Below the pieces are notes generated by a model. It was not told the origin of the DNA. It was given only the letters and a program-made list of their open reading frames with translations, and made no database searches. A DNA stretch of 64,000 nucleotides from Natrinema sp. HArc-T2 (lineage in GTDB: Archaea; Halobacteriota; Halobacteria; Halobacteriales; Natrialbaceae). Below are positions 35,751-43,906 of the stretch, piece after piece. A program made the translations under genes and the position numbers. The DNA lies in the NCBI RefSeq assembly GCF_041821085.1, contig NZ_JBGUAZ010000005.1:62001-126000 (forward strand), read 5' to 3'. The first letter of the stretch is position 1; every line of letters begins with the position of its first letter.

Positions 35751-36503
35751 ATGACGGGCGCGTCAAACCGATCGGTCGAACGGGCGTTCAGGATCGTCGA
35801 CGAACTCGCGGAAAACGGCGGCGGGCGAGTCTCGGAGCTCGCGGATCGCCTCGAGATGCCCGTCAGCACCGTCCACAACTACCTGCAGGCGCTCGTCGAG
35901 ACGGGCTACGTCTCGGTCGAGGACAAGGAGTATTCGACGACGACCCGGTTTCTCGAGGTCGGCCATCGAGAACGTCACCGGCTCGAGGTGTTCAAAGCCG
36001 TCAGCGACGAGCTCCAGGATATCGCGGCGGAGACCGGCGAGCACGTGACGCTGATGGTCGAAGAGAACGACCAGTGTGTCATCGTCGCGGTCCAGGAAGG
36101 CCCCGACGCCGTCAATCTATTCGCGTATCCTGGCGCGCGTATGCCGCTGCACGCGGCAGCCCCCGGGAAAGCGATTCTGGCACACATGCCCGACGACCGC
36201 GTCCAGGAGATCATCGACCGGCAGGGACTCGTGGAGATGACGAACCAGACGATTACGGATCCCGACGTGCTCTTCGACCAGCTCGAGGAGATCCGGGAGC
36301 AGGGGTATGCCATCGACGAGGGCGAACGCATCGCGGGCATGGTCTGTATCTCCGCACCGGTGCTGGACAAAAGCGACGAGATCCGCGGGGCGATCTGTGT
36401 CTGTGGGCCACAGAGCCGGATCGACGAGGAGCGCCGCGAAGAGATCGCCGACATCGTCAAGCGGTCGGCGAACGTGACCCAGGTCAACCTCGATTACGTC
36501 TGA
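35751..36503 (+). CDS. IclR-family transcription regulator
   Basis: 250 aa from ATG 35751 (MTGASNRSVERAFRIVDEL); the frame is open to 35448 but the upstream part is not haloarchaeal coding-like. The wHTH covers residues about 5-65 (GRVSELADRLEMPVSTVHNYLQALVETGYV). The C-terminal effector domain has the conserved PLHAAAPGKAILAHMPD and the GYAIDEGERIAGMVCISAPVLD regions. IclR proteins sense small acids or aromatic/acyl compounds. Placed inside the acyl-CoA region, it is the natural candidate to control it. Confidence 0.9.
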   Translation: MTGASNRSVERAFRIVDELAENGGGRVSELADRLEMPVSTVHNYLQALVETGYVSVEDKEYSTTTRFLEVGHRERHRLEVFKAVSDELQDIAAETGEHVTLMVEENDQCVIVAVQEGPDAVNLFAYPGARMPLHAAAPGKAILAHMPDDRVQEIIDRQGLVEMTNQTITDPDVLFDQLEEIREQGYAIDEGERIAGMVCISAPVLDKSDEIRGAICVCGPQSRIDEERREEIADIVKRSANVTQVNLDYV

Positions 36504-36533
36504 CCGGCGTCTCCGCCCGCGCTTCGATGGCGA

Positions 36534-37517
36534 TCAGTCGTCGGCGACCGGTGCCAGCGCCTCGATCGTGTCTTCGGCCACGTCGTCGGCGGCTTGCTCC
36601 GGAATCGTCACGAGCGGCCGGTCGACGATCGTCTCGCTGACCAGTTCGCGGAGTCGCTCGCGAGCCGCCGCCGGCGTCCCGGCGACACCGAGATCGTCGA
36701 CCATCTCGTCGGTGACAAGCGCCGTCGCGTCGCCACGGTCGCCCGCCTGCCAGGCCTCGGCGACGCGCTCGACCTGGTCGGGGAACGTGGTGGCGATCGC
36801 GTTCCGGTAGCCATCAGCGCTGCCTGCGTAGTAGGCGATGTGACCGCGAACGGCATCGTAGGCCTCCTCGCCGTCATCGCTGACGGCTGCCGGGACGTAC
36901 GGCGCGATCGTGATCTCCTCGGGATCGCGATCCCGTTCTCGAGCGCTCGTTTCGACGACCTCGAACGCCTCGTCGAGTTGGGAAAAGGGGATGTTGTGGG
37001 GCAGCCAGCCGTCACAGAGCCGACCGACGACGCGGCGATTTGCCGGCCCGAGTGCCGCGTGGTAGATCGGGACATCTCGATCCAGCGGCGGGACGCCCGA
37101 GACGCTGACGAGCTCGCCGTCGTAGTCGACCGGTTCGTCGTCGGTCAAGATGCGCTGAACGATCTCGATGGTTTCGTGGGACCGACGGACCGGGCGCTCG
37201 AAGGACATCCCGTGGACGTTCTCGACGGCGGTGGGCGTGCTCGTCCCGACGCCGAAGGACGCGCGACCGTCGGCGACACGGTCGAGCGTCGCGGCGGTCA
37301 TCGCGAGGACAGCGGGCGTTCGCGAGAACACGTTGACGATCGCGGTGCCGAGTTCGATCTCGTCGGTCAGCGCAGCGATCTCGCTGAGTTTGACGACCGA
37401 ACTCGAGCCCCACAGTTCGCCCATCCAGACGGAGTCATACCCCTGTGCTTCGGCGCTGATCGCGAGGTCGGTCGGGTCGTGCGTGCCGGTCCGCGGGATG
37501 ACTACTCCGAGATGCAT
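36534..37517 (-). CDS. LLM-class flavin/F420-dependent oxidoreductase
   Basis: 327 aa from ATG 37517 (MHLGVVIPRTGTHDP); a GTG at 37535 is an alternative but lies too close to the TATA-like element at 37544-37550. Luciferase-like TIM barrel with GYDSVWMGELWG, RASFGVGTSTPTAVENVHGM, and GPANRRVVGRLCDGWLPH. Probably uses F420; the substrate is unknown. It is convergent with the IclR gene and its promoter contains a perfect 6-3-6 inverted repeat. Confidence 0.88.
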   Translation of the reverse strand: MHLGVVIPRTGTHDPTDLAISAEAQGYDSVWMGELWGSSSVVKLSEIAALTDEIELGTAIVNVFSRTPAVLAMTAATLDRVADGRASFGVGTSTPTAVENVHGMSFERPVRRSHETIEIVQRILTDDEPVDYDGELVSVSGVPPLDRDVPIYHAALGPANRRVVGRLCDGWLPHNIPFSQLDEAFEVVETSARERDRDPEEITIAPYVPAAVSDDGEEAYDAVRGHIAYYAGSADGYRNAIATTFPDQVERVAEAWQAGDRGDATALVTDEMVDDLGVAGTPAAARERLRELVSETIVDRPLVTIPEQAADDVAEDTIEALAPVADD

Positions 37518-37540
37518 ATCCGGTCGGTTCGACACACAGT

Positions 37541-37555
37541 GTGATAAAGTATCAC
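37541..37555 (-). promoter_or_regulatory. Operator-like palindrome GTGATA-AAG-TATCAC
   Basis: A perfect inverted repeat with a 3-nt spacer overlaps the TATA-like element of the LLM gene (start 37517, 24-38 nt downstream). The length and symmetry suit a wHTH dimer such as IclR, whose gene is convergent with this one. Confidence 0.45.
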
Positions 37556-37624
37556 GTTCACTGACCTCGAAGCACAGCCACGTCGAGCGGACAGCGCACG
37601 CTCGTTTACACCCGGCTATAACGC

Positions 37625-38413
37625 TTAGTGGCCGACGAAGTCGGGGTCGTCGTCGCCGAAAAAGGCCTCGAGGCCGCGCTCGTAGTCCTCCGTTCGCGTC
37701 GCGGCTGCGATGCCGTTCGTCTCCGCCGCGAGCTGTCGCTCGAGCGAGCGGTCGTAGCTGTCGGTCAGCAGCCGGGTCGTCGTCCCGAACGCCTGGGTCG
37801 GCCCCGCCGCAAGCTCGGCGGCGAGGTCGGCCAGCCGGTCGTCGAATTCGTCGGTGGGGACGACCTCGTTTGCCAGTCCCAGTTCGCGGGCCTCCTCGGG
37901 GCTGATGGGGTCGTCTTTCAGGACGAGTTCCTTGGCGGTTCGCAGCCCGACCAGCCGTGGCAAGAAAAACGTCGCGCCGCCGTCGCCGGTCAGGCCGATC
38001 CCCGGATACGCGAACTTGAGCGTCGCGTCCTCGCCGAGGACGAGCAGGTCCGGAAACAGCGCCAGGCTGAAGCCGATCCCGGCGGCGATGCCGTTGACAC
38101 CGCCGACGACCGGCGTCTCCGCCCGGTGGAACTGGACGATCGCCTCGTGGGCCCGACCGGCCAGCTCCCGGATGTGAGCCGCGTCGGACTCGTTACCGGA
38201 GAGGGCGCCGAGGTCGGCACCGGAACCGAAGAAATCACCTGCGTGTGTGAGCACGATACACCGCGTCTCGGGGTCTTCGCCGAGCGTCGTCGCCGCGGAC
38301 ACCAGTTCGTTGGCCATCTCGAGCGTGAGTGCGTTTCGCCCGGCAGTGCTCTCGAGCGTAACCGTTGCGACGCCGTCGTCGTGATCGATCGAGAGGTTGT
38401 TGTATGCAACCAT
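37625..38413 (-). CDS. Enoyl-CoA hydratase/isomerase family protein, isomerase-like active site
   Basis: 262 aa crotonase fold. The oxyanion-hole segments are AGRNALTLEMAN and FFGSGADLGAL. The two catalytic glutamates of true hydratases are missing: the first site reads GIGFSLAL and the second YPGIGLTGDGG. An Asp in GDGGATFFLPRLVG sits where PaaG-type isomerases keep theirs. Delta3-delta2-enoyl-CoA isomerase or a related reaction is therefore likelier than hydration. It precedes the CoA-transferase in the same direction (72 bp gap). Confidence 0.85.
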   Translation of the reverse strand: MVAYNNLSIDHDDGVATVTLESTAGRNALTLEMANELVSAATTLGEDPETRCIVLTHAGDFFGSGADLGALSGNESDAAHIRELAGRAHEAIVQFHRAETPVVGGVNGIAAGIGFSLALFPDLLVLGEDATLKFAYPGIGLTGDGGATFFLPRLVGLRTAKELVLKDDPISPEEARELGLANEVVPTDEFDDRLADLAAELAAGPTQAFGTTTRLLTDSYDRSLERQLAAETNGIAAATRTEDYERGLEAFFGDDDPDFVGH

Positions 38414-38485
38414 AGGACAGGTATTCGAAGTAATCTCGCTTAACGGTTCCTGCTTCGTCGTTCCGAGAACGGGCTCGGCCCCGCC

Positions 38486-40042
38486 CTAGATCGCGTCGGT
38501 CAGGTCGAGCGACTCGTCAGCAAAGAGCGCCGGGTTCATCTCCGCGAGGTCGTCGGCCACGATCGGTTCGAAGCCCATCGGGTCGATGACGTCGTCCTCG
38601 ACGTCGATTCCTGGCGCGACCTCCGTGAGCTCGAGGCCTTCGGGAGTCAGTTCGAAGACGGCGCGCTCGGTCACGTAGACGATCGGCTGGTCGATCTCGA
38701 CGGCGTACTCGCCGCTGAAGGTGATCTGCTCGACCGAGTCGACGAACTTCGTACTCGAGCCTTCGCTCTCGATCGAGAGTTCGCCGTCGCCGGCCTCGAT
38801 CTCGAGGCCGTCGGTCGTCAAGGTGCCACAGAAGACGACCTTCTCGGCGTTCTGGGTGATGTTGATGAAGCCGCCACAGCCGGGCAGCTGCGAGCCGAAT
38901 CGGCTGACGTTGATGTTGCCCATCGCGTCGGCCTGTGCCATGCCCAGGAAGCCCATGTCGAGGCCGCCGCCGTCGTAGAAGTCGAACTGCTGGGTCGAGG
39001 AGACCAGCGCTTCGTGGTTGACCGCGGTCCCGAAGCTGATCCCGCCGGAAGCAGCGCCGCCGACCGGCCCCGACTCGACGGTCTGGGTGATCTCGTCGTC
39101 GACGCCGCCTTCAGCCGCGACGACCGGGACGAGTTCCGGGACACCAACGCCGAGGTTGATGACCGAATCCGGCTCGAGTTCCATCGCGGCCCGGCGGGCG
39201 ATGATCGTCCGCTCGTCGAGCGGGAGCGGCTCGGCGTCGTCGTCGGTCGGCTGTTTGATCTCGCCGCTGTAGGCGGGGTTGTAGTCTTCGGCGTACGTCT
39301 GCTGGTGGTGACTCTGTGGCGCTTCGACGACGGAATCGACCAGCACGCCGGGGACGGCCACGTCGCGAGCGGTGAGCGTTCCCGACTCCGTGACGCGTTC
39401 GACCTGTGCGATTACCGTGCCGCCGGAGTTGTGGGCGGCCTGGGCCATTGCCAGCACGTTCGAGTCGAGGGCTTCCCGCTCCATGGTGATGTTGCCGTTC
39501 TCGTCGGCCGTCGTCCCACGGATAATCGCCACGTCGATCGGCACCGAGTGATAGAAGAGGTACTCCTCGCCGTCGACGGTCATGAGCTCGACGATGTCCT
39601 CGTCGGTGACGTCGTTGGCCTTCGCGCCGTCCTGTCGCGGGTCGACGAACGTCCCCAGCCCGACGTGGCTGATCGTGCCGGGCTTGCCCGCAGCAGTGTC
39701 CCGGAGCATGTGGTCCATCGCGCCGAAGGGCAGGTTGTAGGCTTTGATCTCGTTGTCGACGATCTTCTCCATCAGGTCGGGCGTAAAGCCCCAGTGGCTC
39801 GCGATCGTACACTCGAGCATCCCGTCCTGGACCAGATGCGAGAGTCCACGGCCCTGTCGGTCGCCTTCCGCGGCGGGATGGTAGAGCGTGAGATCTCGGG
39901 GATGGTCCGTTTCGGCGTAGCGTTCGCCGAGCGCCTCGAGGACGTATTCGGGAATCCCGACGGCGACGAAGCCGCCGACGCCGACCGTATCGCCGTCGTC
40001 GATACATTCGACTGCCGCGTCTCTAGACTGTCGAACCGTCAT
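38486..40042 (-). CDS. Family I acyl-CoA:carboxylate CoA-transferase (fused alpha-beta)
   Basis: 518 aa with both halves fused, as in propionate/acetoacetate CoA-transferases. The N-half contains GDTVGVGGFVAVGIPEYVL; the C-half carries INLGVGVPELVP and the catalytic Glu323 in VESGPVGG, which forms the CoA thioester. It moves CoA between acetyl-, acetoacetyl- or short acyl-CoAs and free acids in the cytoplasm. Beside the leucine-type operon it could activate the acetoacetate released from HMG-CoA. A TATA-like AAAATAG lies about 26 nt upstream of the ATG. Confidence 0.88.
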   Translation of the reverse strand: MTVRQSRDAAVECIDDGDTVGVGGFVAVGIPEYVLEALGERYAETDHPRDLTLYHPAAEGDRQGRGLSHLVQDGMLECTIASHWGFTPDLMEKIVDNEIKAYNLPFGAMDHMLRDTAAGKPGTISHVGLGTFVDPRQDGAKANDVTDEDIVELMTVDGEEYLFYHSVPIDVAIIRGTTADENGNITMEREALDSNVLAMAQAAHNSGGTVIAQVERVTESGTLTARDVAVPGVLVDSVVEAPQSHHQQTYAEDYNPAYSGEIKQPTDDDAEPLPLDERTIIARRAAMELEPDSVINLGVGVPELVPVVAAEGGVDDEITQTVESGPVGGAASGGISFGTAVNHEALVSSTQQFDFYDGGGLDMGFLGMAQADAMGNINVSRFGSQLPGCGGFINITQNAEKVVFCGTLTTDGLEIEAGDGELSIESEGSSTKFVDSVEQITFSGEYAVEIDQPIVYVTERAVFELTPEGLELTEVAPGIDVEDDVIDPMGFEPIVADDLAEMNPALFADESLDLTDAI

Positions 40043-40143
40043 ACCTACCCCTCGCGGGAGGCGCTATTTTTACTTACCTATCTGGGACACACCACGACCT
40101 CGAGCGGTAACGCCGATATCGACGGTGGATAGCGGAATCGTAC

Positions 40144-40151
40144 GCTTTACT
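40144..40151 (+). promoter_or_regulatory. TATA-like box of the second acyl-CoA dehydrogenase gene
   Basis: GCTTTACT is centred 27 nt before ATG 40175, giving a leaderless transcript. Its sequence is similar to that of the mutase gene (CTTTAGA at 45681). Confidence 0.5.
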
Positions 40152-40174
40152 ACCTCGCTCTCGAACACACCGGT

Positions 40175-41299
40175 ATGGAGCTAACAGCCGAGCAGCAACT
40201 GATACAGGATACCGTTCGCGATTTCGTCGAGAAAGAAGTCGCCGAGACGGTCGACGAACACGACGAGGCCCAGACGTTTCCGGAAGACGTCTGGGACGGG
40301 CTCGCGGAGCTCGATCTGACCGGACTGACGGTCCCCGAGGAGTACGGCGGGTTCGACGCCGACGAAGTGACCTACAGCATCGTCAACGAGGAGCTGGCGC
40401 GGGGTCACCTGGCGGTCGCGACGGCGCTGTCGGTCCACTGTCTGGCCACCTCGTGTATCCGCCAGTTCGGCACCCAGGAACACAAAGACGAGTGGCTGCC
40501 GGAGATGGTCGACGGTCGACCGGTCGGTGCCTTCGCGCTCTCGGAACCCGACGCCGGCTCGAACCCGGCCGAGATGAGTACTGAAGCACGGCTCGAGGAC
40601 GGCGAGTACGTCATCAACGGAAAGAAACAGTGGATCACGAATGGCAAGCGCGCAGGCGTCGTCATCCTGTTCGCGAAGACCGACCGCGACGACCCCGATA
40701 CTGTGACCCAGTTTTTGGTGCCCAAGGACACGCCAGGACTCGAAGTCGGCAAGAAAGAGGACAAGCTCGGGCTGCGTGCCAGCGACACCACGACGCTCAT
40801 CTTCGACGACGTGCGGATTCCCGAGGAGAACCGCCTGACGGAAGTCGGTGACGGCCTGAAGTCTGCGTTCTCGATCCTGACTGGTGGCCGGATTGCGATC
40901 GCGAGCCAGGCCGTCGGCGTCGCTCAGGCGGCCCTCGACGCCGCCGTGAGCTACGCCAACGAACGCGAGCAGTTTGGCGAGCCGATCATCAACCACCAGG
41001 CGATCGCCCACAAGCTCGCGGATATGCAGACCGACGTGCAGGCCGCACGCCTGCTGACGCGTGACGCCGCTCGCAAAAACGATGGCGGCCTCGACCCGCA
41101 GGCGGCGAGTATGGCGAAGTACTTCGCCAGCGAGACGGCTGTCGACGTCGCGGACGAGGCAGTCCAGGTCCACGGCGGCTACGGCTACACCAAGGACTTC
41201 GACGTCGAGCGCTACTATCGCGACGCCAAGATCACCACGATCTACGAGGGGACCTCTGAAATACAGAAGGAGGTTATCTCACGGCACCTGACCGAGTAA
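40175..41299 (+). CDS. Acyl-CoA dehydrogenase, short/medium-chain-type active site
   Basis: 374 aa. FAD/substrate motifs are AFALSEPDAGSNPAEM and NGKKQWITNG. The catalytic Glu358 is in the C-terminal IYEGTSEIQKE. The IVD-type position reads LTGGRIAIASQ, without Glu. It therefore uses the other catalytic base from the dehydrogenase at 25879. Butyryl-CoA or a similar straight-chain substrate is plausible, in line with a role after an isobutyryl-CoA mutase; the chain length is inferred. It is convergent with the hydroxyacyl-CoA dehydrogenase gene, 9 nt apart. Confidence 0.92.
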   Translation: MELTAEQQLIQDTVRDFVEKEVAETVDEHDEAQTFPEDVWDGLAELDLTGLTVPEEYGGFDADEVTYSIVNEELARGHLAVATALSVHCLATSCIRQFGTQEHKDEWLPEMVDGRPVGAFALSEPDAGSNPAEMSTEARLEDGEYVINGKKQWITNGKRAGVVILFAKTDRDDPDTVTQFLVPKDTPGLEVGKKEDKLGLRASDTTTLIFDDVRIPEENRLTEVGDGLKSAFSILTGGRIAIASQAVGVAQAALDAAVSYANEREQFGEPIINHQAIAHKLADMQTDVQAARLLTRDAARKNDGGLDPQAASMAKYFASETAVDVADEAVQVHGGYGYTKDFDVERYYRDAKITTIYEGTSEIQKEVISRHLTE

Positions 41300-41308
41300 C
41301 GCGACTCG

Positions 41309-42175
41309 TTACTCGTACTCGTAGAAGCCTTTTCCAGTCTTCTTGCCGAGTTCACCGGCTTCGACCTTGCGCTTGAGCAGGTAGGCTGGCTTGTAGCGGT
41401 CGCCTAACTCCTCGTGGAGCGTCTCGGAGGCGTGGAGACAGACGTCCAGTCCGATGTGGTCGGCCAGCGTCAGCGGCCCCATCGGGACGTTCGTGCCCAG
41501 TTCCATGCCAGCGTCGATGTCCTCTTTCGTCGCGACACCCTCGTCGTAGGCCCGAATGCCCTCGTTGAGCCAGGGCATCAGGATGCGGTTGGTGACGAAG
41601 CCCGGCTTGTCGTCGGACTCCCAGGTCGTCTTCCCCAGCTCCTCGGCGAAGTCGTGTGCCTGCTCGGTGACGTCGTCGTCGGTCTTCTCACCGACGACGA
41701 TTTCGACACCCTCCATCACGGGGACGGGGTTCATGAAGTGCAGGCCGACGACGGCTGCCGGTCGCTCGGTCGCGCTCGCGATCGAGGTGATCGAGAGCGT
41801 ACTCGTGTTCGTCGCGAGGACGGCGTCGTCGCGACAGATCTCATCGAGGTCGGCGAAGATGTCGCGTTTGATCTCGAGGTTTTCGACGGCAGCCTCGACG
41901 ACGACACCGCAGTCTGCGAGGTCCTCAAGGTCGGTCGTGCCGGTGATCCGGTCGCGAGCCGCGTCGGCTTCGTCCTCGGTCAGGGCGTCTCTGTCGACGA
42001 GGCGACCGAGACTATCGTCGATCGTCTCGAAGCCACTGTCGACGAACTCCTGTTCGATGTCGCGCATGACGACGTCGTACCCAGCCGTTGCGGCGACCTG
42101 TGCGATACCACTGCCCATCGTGCCAGCGCCGACGACGCCGACACGGTCGATCGTCTCTACGTTTGATACCATCAC
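41309..42175 (-). CDS. 3-hydroxyacyl-CoA dehydrogenase (3-hydroxybutyryl-CoA type)
   Basis: 288 aa, the length of stand-alone HbdA enzymes; the start is ATG 42175 or the next codon at 42172. The NAD site is VGVVGAGTMGSGIAQVAA. The catalytic His is in VGLHFMNPVPVMEGVEIV, with KPGFVTNRILMPWLNEGI later. It oxidises 3-hydroxyacyl-CoA to 3-oxoacyl-CoA with NAD+. The direction is opposite to the thiolase gene, with a shared 127-bp promoter region. Confidence 0.94.
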   Translation of the reverse strand: MMVSNVETIDRVGVVGAGTMGSGIAQVAATAGYDVVMRDIEQEFVDSGFETIDDSLGRLVDRDALTEDEADAARDRITGTTDLEDLADCGVVVEAAVENLEIKRDIFADLDEICRDDAVLATNTSTLSITSIASATERPAAVVGLHFMNPVPVMEGVEIVVGEKTDDDVTEQAHDFAEELGKTTWESDDKPGFVTNRILMPWLNEGIRAYDEGVATKEDIDAGMELGTNVPMGPLTLADHIGLDVCLHASETLHEELGDRYKPAYLLKRKVEAGELGKKTGKGFYEYE

Positions 42176-42302
42176 TCGGTGGTGGTCGGACTGTCGTAGT
42201 AAATGTCCCGACTCTCGTCAGTAACGGAAAGGACGAATACAGCACGCGGTCGTCGTCCGACACAGCTATACCGCGCGAACTGATATGTGGTTCTGGTAGC
42301 CA

Positions 42303-43472
42303 ATGTCGCAGGTACGACTCGCCGGAACAGGAATGACGTCGTTTGGATCGCATCCCGATCGGACGGGAAGGGACATGTTCGCTGAGGCAGGGCTCGCCGC
42401 CCTCGAGGACGCCGGCGTCCCGGCCGCGGACGTCGACGAACTCTTCTATGGCAACTTCGTCGGCACCCTCTCCGAAGAACAGGGCCACCAGGGTCCGCTC
42501 ATGGCAGAGGCACTCGGTACGACCGCTCCCTCGCGTCGGGTCGAAAGCGCCTGTGCCTCGAGCGGGCTTGCGGTCCATGACGCTGTGCGTGCGATCAGAA
42601 GCGGCGAGGCCGACGTCGTCGTTGCCGGCGGTATGGAACGGATGACGAACATGGGGACGGCCGGGGCGACGAAGGGACTGGCCGGCGCAGCCGACGACCT
42701 CTACGAGGTCCGGTCGGGTGTCACCTTCCCCGGTGCGTATGCGCTGATGGCACGCGCCTACTTCGACGAGTACGGCGGGAGCCACGAGGATCTGGCCTAC
42801 ATCGCGGTCAAAAACCACGACAACGCGCTGGTCAACGACCACGCGCACCTCCAGCAGGAGATCACGGTCGAGGACGCACTCGGTGCCCCCGAGATCGCAT
42901 CTCCGTTTACCCTGTACGATTCCTGCCCGATCAGCGACGGCGCGGCAGCGCTCGTGTTGACGTCTCCAGAGTACGCCGCGGAACACGACCTCGAGGCGAA
43001 CGTTGCGATCACCGGAGCCGGCCACGGCGGCGATACGATGGCGCTACACGATCGCCAGTCGCTCTCGCGGACGCCTGCAACCCGCGACGCTGCAGAGGAA
43101 GCCTACGACGACGCCGGCATCGAGCCAAGCGACATCGCCATCGCAGAGGTCCACGACTGCTTTACCATCGCGGAAGTGCTGGCGCTCGAGGCGCTTGGAC
43201 TCTACAGTCACGGCGAGGCGATCGGTGCGGCCCGCCGCGGCGAGACGCGCCGTGACGGTGAGTTGCCGGTGAACCTCTCGGGCGGCCTGAAAGCGAAGGG
43301 CCATCCGGTGGGTGCGACCGGGGCCGCACAGGTCGCGGCCATCGCGACGCTGCTCGACGGCACCCACCCGCGTGCTGACGCTGTCGACGAAGACGCGACG
43401 GTCGGCGTTGCCCAGAACGCCGGTGGGACGGTCGCCAGTGCGACCGTTCACGTCCTGGAGGTGATGGACTAA
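42303..43472 (+). CDS. Thiolase family protein (SCP2-type acetyl-CoA acetyltransferase)
   Basis: 389 aa. The nucleophilic Cys lies in ESACASSGLAVHDAV. The SCP2-thiolase HDCFT motif is in AEVHDCFTIAEVL, and the late His is in GLKAKGHPVGATG. The terminal CxG of bacterial degradative thiolases is absent, as expected for this branch. It cleaves or forms acetoacetyl-CoA and similar 3-oxoacyl-CoAs. It overlaps the DUF35 gene by 1 nt; archaeal thiolases of this type act in a complex with that partner. Confidence 0.93.
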   Translation: MSQVRLAGTGMTSFGSHPDRTGRDMFAEAGLAALEDAGVPAADVDELFYGNFVGTLSEEQGHQGPLMAEALGTTAPSRRVESACASSGLAVHDAVRAIRSGEADVVVAGGMERMTNMGTAGATKGLAGAADDLYEVRSGVTFPGAYALMARAYFDEYGGSHEDLAYIAVKNHDNALVNDHAHLQQEITVEDALGAPEIASPFTLYDSCPISDGAAALVLTSPEYAAEHDLEANVAITGAGHGGDTMALHDRQSLSRTPATRDAAEEAYDDAGIEPSDIAIAEVHDCFTIAEVLALEALGLYSHGEAIGAARRGETRRDGELPVNLSGGLKAKGHPVGATGAAQVAAIATLLDGTHPRADAVDEDATVGVAQNAGGTVASATVHVLEVMD

Positions 43473-43858
43473 TGACTGACGTGACCAACGGCGAGTACGA
43501 CGAGTTCCTCGAGGCGCTTGCAGAGGGCGAGGGTTACTATCTCACCTGCGAGAACGACCATGGCCTGCTCCCGCCGCGGCGTTCCTGTCCCCACTGTGGC
43601 GACCGCGACCTCGAGCAGCGTGACCTGCCAGCGTCCGGCGAGATCGTTACGCACACGACCGTGTTCGTCCCGACGCCGCAGTTCGAGGACGACGCACCAT
43701 ACGTCACCGCCGTCGTCGACTTCGACGGCGTCCGGCTTACGGGCGTCGTGCGGGGCATCGATCAGGCAGCCGTCGAAATCGGCGACCGCGTTACCGCGAC
43801 CGTCGAATCGAACGAGACGGACGGCGAGCTGACCATCGTCTTCCGTCCGGCAGCATAA
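43472..43858 (+). CDS. Zn-ribbon OB-fold protein (DUF35), thiolase partner
   Basis: 128 aa. The N-terminal zinc ribbon has CENDHGLLPPRRSCPHCG, then an OB fold (GEIVTHTTVFVP, YVTAVVDFDGVRLTGVV). DUF35 proteins bridge acetoacetyl-CoA thiolase and HMG-CoA synthase in archaea and bind CoA intermediates. It is co-transcribed with the thiolase by a TAATG-type overlap. The first ribbon pair shows one Cys and a His/Leu instead of a clean CxxC, so zinc may be bound differently. Confidence 0.88.
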   Translation: MTDVTNGEYDEFLEALAEGEGYYLTCENDHGLLPPRRSCPHCGDRDLEQRDLPASGEIVTHTTVFVPTPQFEDDAPYVTAVVDFDGVRLTGVVRGIDQAAVEIGDRVTATVESNETDGELTIVFRPAA

Positions 43859-43906
43859 CGAGACAGCACCGCGACAAAAACGGCACGCGAACAACCGGCG
43901 GCCCGA

